A DNA stretch of 64,000 nt, from contig JADFCV010000009.1 in NCBI GenBank assembly GCA_017161655.1, forward strand, positions 1-64,000, read 5' to 3'. Below the pieces are notes generated by a model. It had not been told where the DNA came from. It was given only the letters and a program-made list of their open reading frames with translations, and did no database searches. The DNA is from Candidatus Sumerlaeota bacterium. Lineage in GTDB: Bacteria > Sumerlaeota > Sumerlaeia > Sumerlaeales > Sumerlaeaceae. The position numbers and the translations under genes were made by a program. Shown piece after piece: positions 62,380-64,000 of the stretch (its first letter is position 1; every line of letters starts with the position of its first letter).

Positions 62380-63344
62380 TGACGGCACGCCCGGTTCTCA
62401 AATTGACCAATCTGACCAAACGCTTCGGGCAGATCCTCGCCGTCAACGGCTTATCGTTCGAAGTGTATGAGGGGGATATCTTCGGTTTTCTGGGACCAAA
62501 CGGCGCGGGGAAGTCCACGACGCTTTACATGATTGCTGGTCTCGTTCACCCGACGAGCGGCTCGATCGAAGTGCTGGGCCATCCTCACACGGATTACCGA
62601 CATGTGCGCACGCAGGTGGGGATGCTGATTGAGGTGCCGGCATTTTATGAACATTTGAGTGCACGCAAGAATCTCGAGGTGCTTGGAAGACTGCATGCCG
62701 CGCTTCCGCGAACCCGGATTGATGAAGTTCTTGAACGAGTCGGTCTTCTCGATCGTGCCAAAGATGCAGTCCGCGAGTTCTCTCACGGCATGAAACAACG
62801 GCTGGGTATTGCGCAGGCGCTACTCCATAGCCCACGGTTATTGTTGTTAGACGAACCAACAAGTGGGCTTGATCCTGAAGGGAGTGTCTCCATCTGGAAG
62901 CTTCTCAGGAGTCTCGTGGACGAAGAGAAAATGACGGTTTTCGTATCCAGCCACCTGCTGCATGAAGTGGAAGAAAACTGCAACCGCATTGCCGTCATCA
63001 ATCAGGGAGTCCTGGTGGCATGTGACGAAGTGCGCAAGCTTCTCTTCTTTTCCAAGGAAGATTTCTTGCTCATGTTCGAAGATCCAAGTGTGCGGGCGCG
63101 AGCTGAGATTTACTTGCGCTCTCGTGAAGGTGTAGAAATCTTTGCTGCGCCGCCACACGACACGCAGGCGGCGTCGCTGCTAGGCGAAGATACAGTGTGG
63201 ATTCGCACGAAGCATGGTCTCATGCCGACTTTGCTTTCCGAGCTTGTTGAGCACAAGCTCACGCCACGCGCTGTCATCCCTCAGCGCAAAACCTTGCGTC
63301 AGTTCTTCTTCGAACTCACTCGACGCCAACCCCTCACTCTTTAG
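62376..63344 (+). CDS. ABC transporter ATP-binding protein
   Basis: The protein (about 321 residues) has Walker A GPNGAGKST, signature FSHGMKQRLG, Walker [13 protein letters not shown] and switch His in SSHLLHEVE. It is of the ABC-2 (DrrA/CcmA-like) exporter type. About 85 C-terminal residues beyond the usual core have no recognised role. The start overlaps the RadC-fusion stop by three bases: GTG at 62376 or ATG at 62379. No permease gene is seen before the window ends. The physical coupling with a DNA-repair-like gene is unexpected. Confidence 0.88.
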   Translation: MMTARPVLKLTNLTKRFGQILAVNGLSFEVYEGDIFGFLGPNGAGKSTTLYMIAGLVHPTSGSIEVLGHPHTDYRHVRTQVGMLIEVPAFYEHLSARKNLEVLGRLHAALPRTRIDEVLERVGLLDRAKDAVREFSHGMKQRLGIAQALLHSPRLLLLDEPTSGLDPEGSVSIWKLLRSLVDEEKMTVFVSSHLLHEVEENCNRIAVINQGVLVACDEVRKLLFFSKEDFLLMFEDPSVRARAEIYLRSREGVEIFAAPPHDTQAASLLGEDTVWIRTKHGLMPTLLSELVEHKLTPRAVIPQRKTLRQFFFELTRRQPLTL

Positions 63345-63434
63345 AAACAGCGGGAGCTTCTTGCTCGATGCAGGCTTTTCTCTTGCGTTGAACACCGATT
63401 CTACGACACTTCCCCAAGATACGACGGGTGACAG

Positions 63435-64000
63435 ATGTTTTTCGATCGCGCATACAGCCGAGAGCAGCTTCTGGCTCACTGTGGTTCAGCACATCAATTG
63501 GCGCGGATTATCTCATGTGAGCTCAATGACGGCAAAGAGCGAGGGGTTCGTGCCCTGATTTTCCAAACGGGTGGCGGGCTGAATTTCACAGTCGTGCCAG
63601 ATCGGGGAATGGATATCGCCTATGCGGACTACTATGGCAAGAGCCTTGCGTGGATTTCTCCGTCGTCGATTGTCGCGCCGCAGTACTATGAACCAGAAGG
63701 ATGGAACTGGGTACGAGGCTTTTACGGTGGGCTACTTGTCACTTGTGGCCTCGTAAACGTAGGAGCTCCCGACATCATTGACGATGAGGCGCACGGAGCC
63801 CACGGGCGAATCTCTTACACGCCGGCCACAAATGTTTCTTATGACATGGTGTGGGCAGGCGATGACCTTTTTTTGCTCGCGCGGGGCGAAATGCGGGACT
63901 ATCGCATGAACCGCTACAATCTCGTGCTAAAGCGTCGCATTCAGGTGCGGGCAGGCGATACGAGTCTACGAATTCACGACACCCTTGTGAACGAAGGACA
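63435..64000 (+). CDS. DUF4432 (galactose mutarotase-like) protein, N-terminal part
   Basis: An ATG at 63435 opens a frame that stays open to the window edge (188 codons). The product matches DUF4432 proteins, which have an aldose-1-epimerase-like beta-sandwich: VVPDRGMDIAYADYYG, SPSSIVAP, RGFYGGLLVTCGLVNVG and HGAHGRISYTPA. Such proteins bind sugars and are usually in carbohydrate gene clusters. The gene continues outside the window. It is 90 bases after the ABC ATPase gene on the same strand. Confidence 0.8.
   Translation, partial: MFFDRAYSREQLLAHCGSAHQLARIISCELNDGKERGVRALIFQTGGGLNFTVVPDRGMDIAYADYYGKSLAWISPSSIVAPQYYEPEGWNWVRGFYGGLLVTCGLVNVGAPDIIDDEAHGAHGRISYTPATNVSYDMVWAGDDLFLLARGEMRDYRMNRYNLVLKRRIQVRAGDTSLRIHDTLVNEG

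Overview
The window looks like ordinary chromosome from a Gram-negative, non-model bacterium. Secreted and periplasmic proteins with classical signal peptides or a lipobox are frequent, base composition is moderately GC-rich, and genes are closely packed on both strands. There is no phage, insertion sequence or CRISPR array. Two adjacent TIGR04073 proteins, two GHL10 (DUF187) glycoside-hydrolase-like proteins and several propeller-plus-thioredoxin proteins are typical of uncultured PVC-like or Sumerlaeota/BRC1-like lineages. That placement is an inference from family distribution and no marker-gene tree was possible.

Layout. 1-2.7 kb: tail of a GNAT acetyltransferase, a PfkB sugar kinase and a secreted phospholipase-D-fold protein. 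2.8-8.2 kb: ribosomal protein S1, a DECH-box helicase and a PabB-PabC fusion for folate synthesis. 8.3-11.7 kb: an amidase-fold protein that has lost zinc ligands, translationally coupled to a GerMN protein; convergent sucD; and a 48-residue membrane microprotein with its own terminator. 11.9-20 kb: a SurA-like foldase, an orphan CoxS-type iron-sulfur protein, a DUF547 protein and a 1385-residue PAS/GAF/GGDEF/EAL protein. 20-26.6 kb: envelope or glycan genes (DUF5009 acyltransferase-like, nucleotidyltransferase, polytopic glycosyltransferase-like protein), an S1/P1 nuclease and the first GHL10 protein. 26.8-33.6 kb: FHA-GAF protein, CinA, UvrC (antisense overlap with cinA), a zinc-ribbon/TPR protein and a zf-HC2 anti-sigma-like protein.

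33.7-41.8 kb: secreted M1 peptidase, HtpX, UppP, an MsrB-MsrA fusion, tRNA-Leu(CAG) and a propeller-thioredoxin protein. 41.9-47.7 kb: a radical SAM/SPASM protein downstream of pstSCAB, with four 11-nt phased Pho-box repeats ahead of pstS. 47.7-57.8 kb: glycerate kinase with a three-way-junction leader, RbfA, two TIGR04073 paralogues, a ZnuA-type binding protein, a thioredoxin-like lipoprotein, an RpiB/LacA-like isomerase, a short-chain dehydrogenase, a kelch-thioredoxin protein, a sugar-binding protein and Mn-type superoxide dismutase. 58-64 kb: PanD, an unknown protein, the second GHL10 protein, a RadC protein fused to an endonuclease-III-like iron-sulfur module, an ABC ATPase and the start of a DUF4432 gene.

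Most of the window is housekeeping and envelope function. The points most worth following up are the iron-sulfur/RadC fusion, the inactive amidase-GerMN pair, three structured intergenic elements (upstream of the glycerate kinase gene, of the propeller-thioredoxin gene and of uppP), the Asp-for-Cys RpiB variant, the recurring CxxC-less thioredoxin modules, and a parvulin domain split by a long disordered insert.
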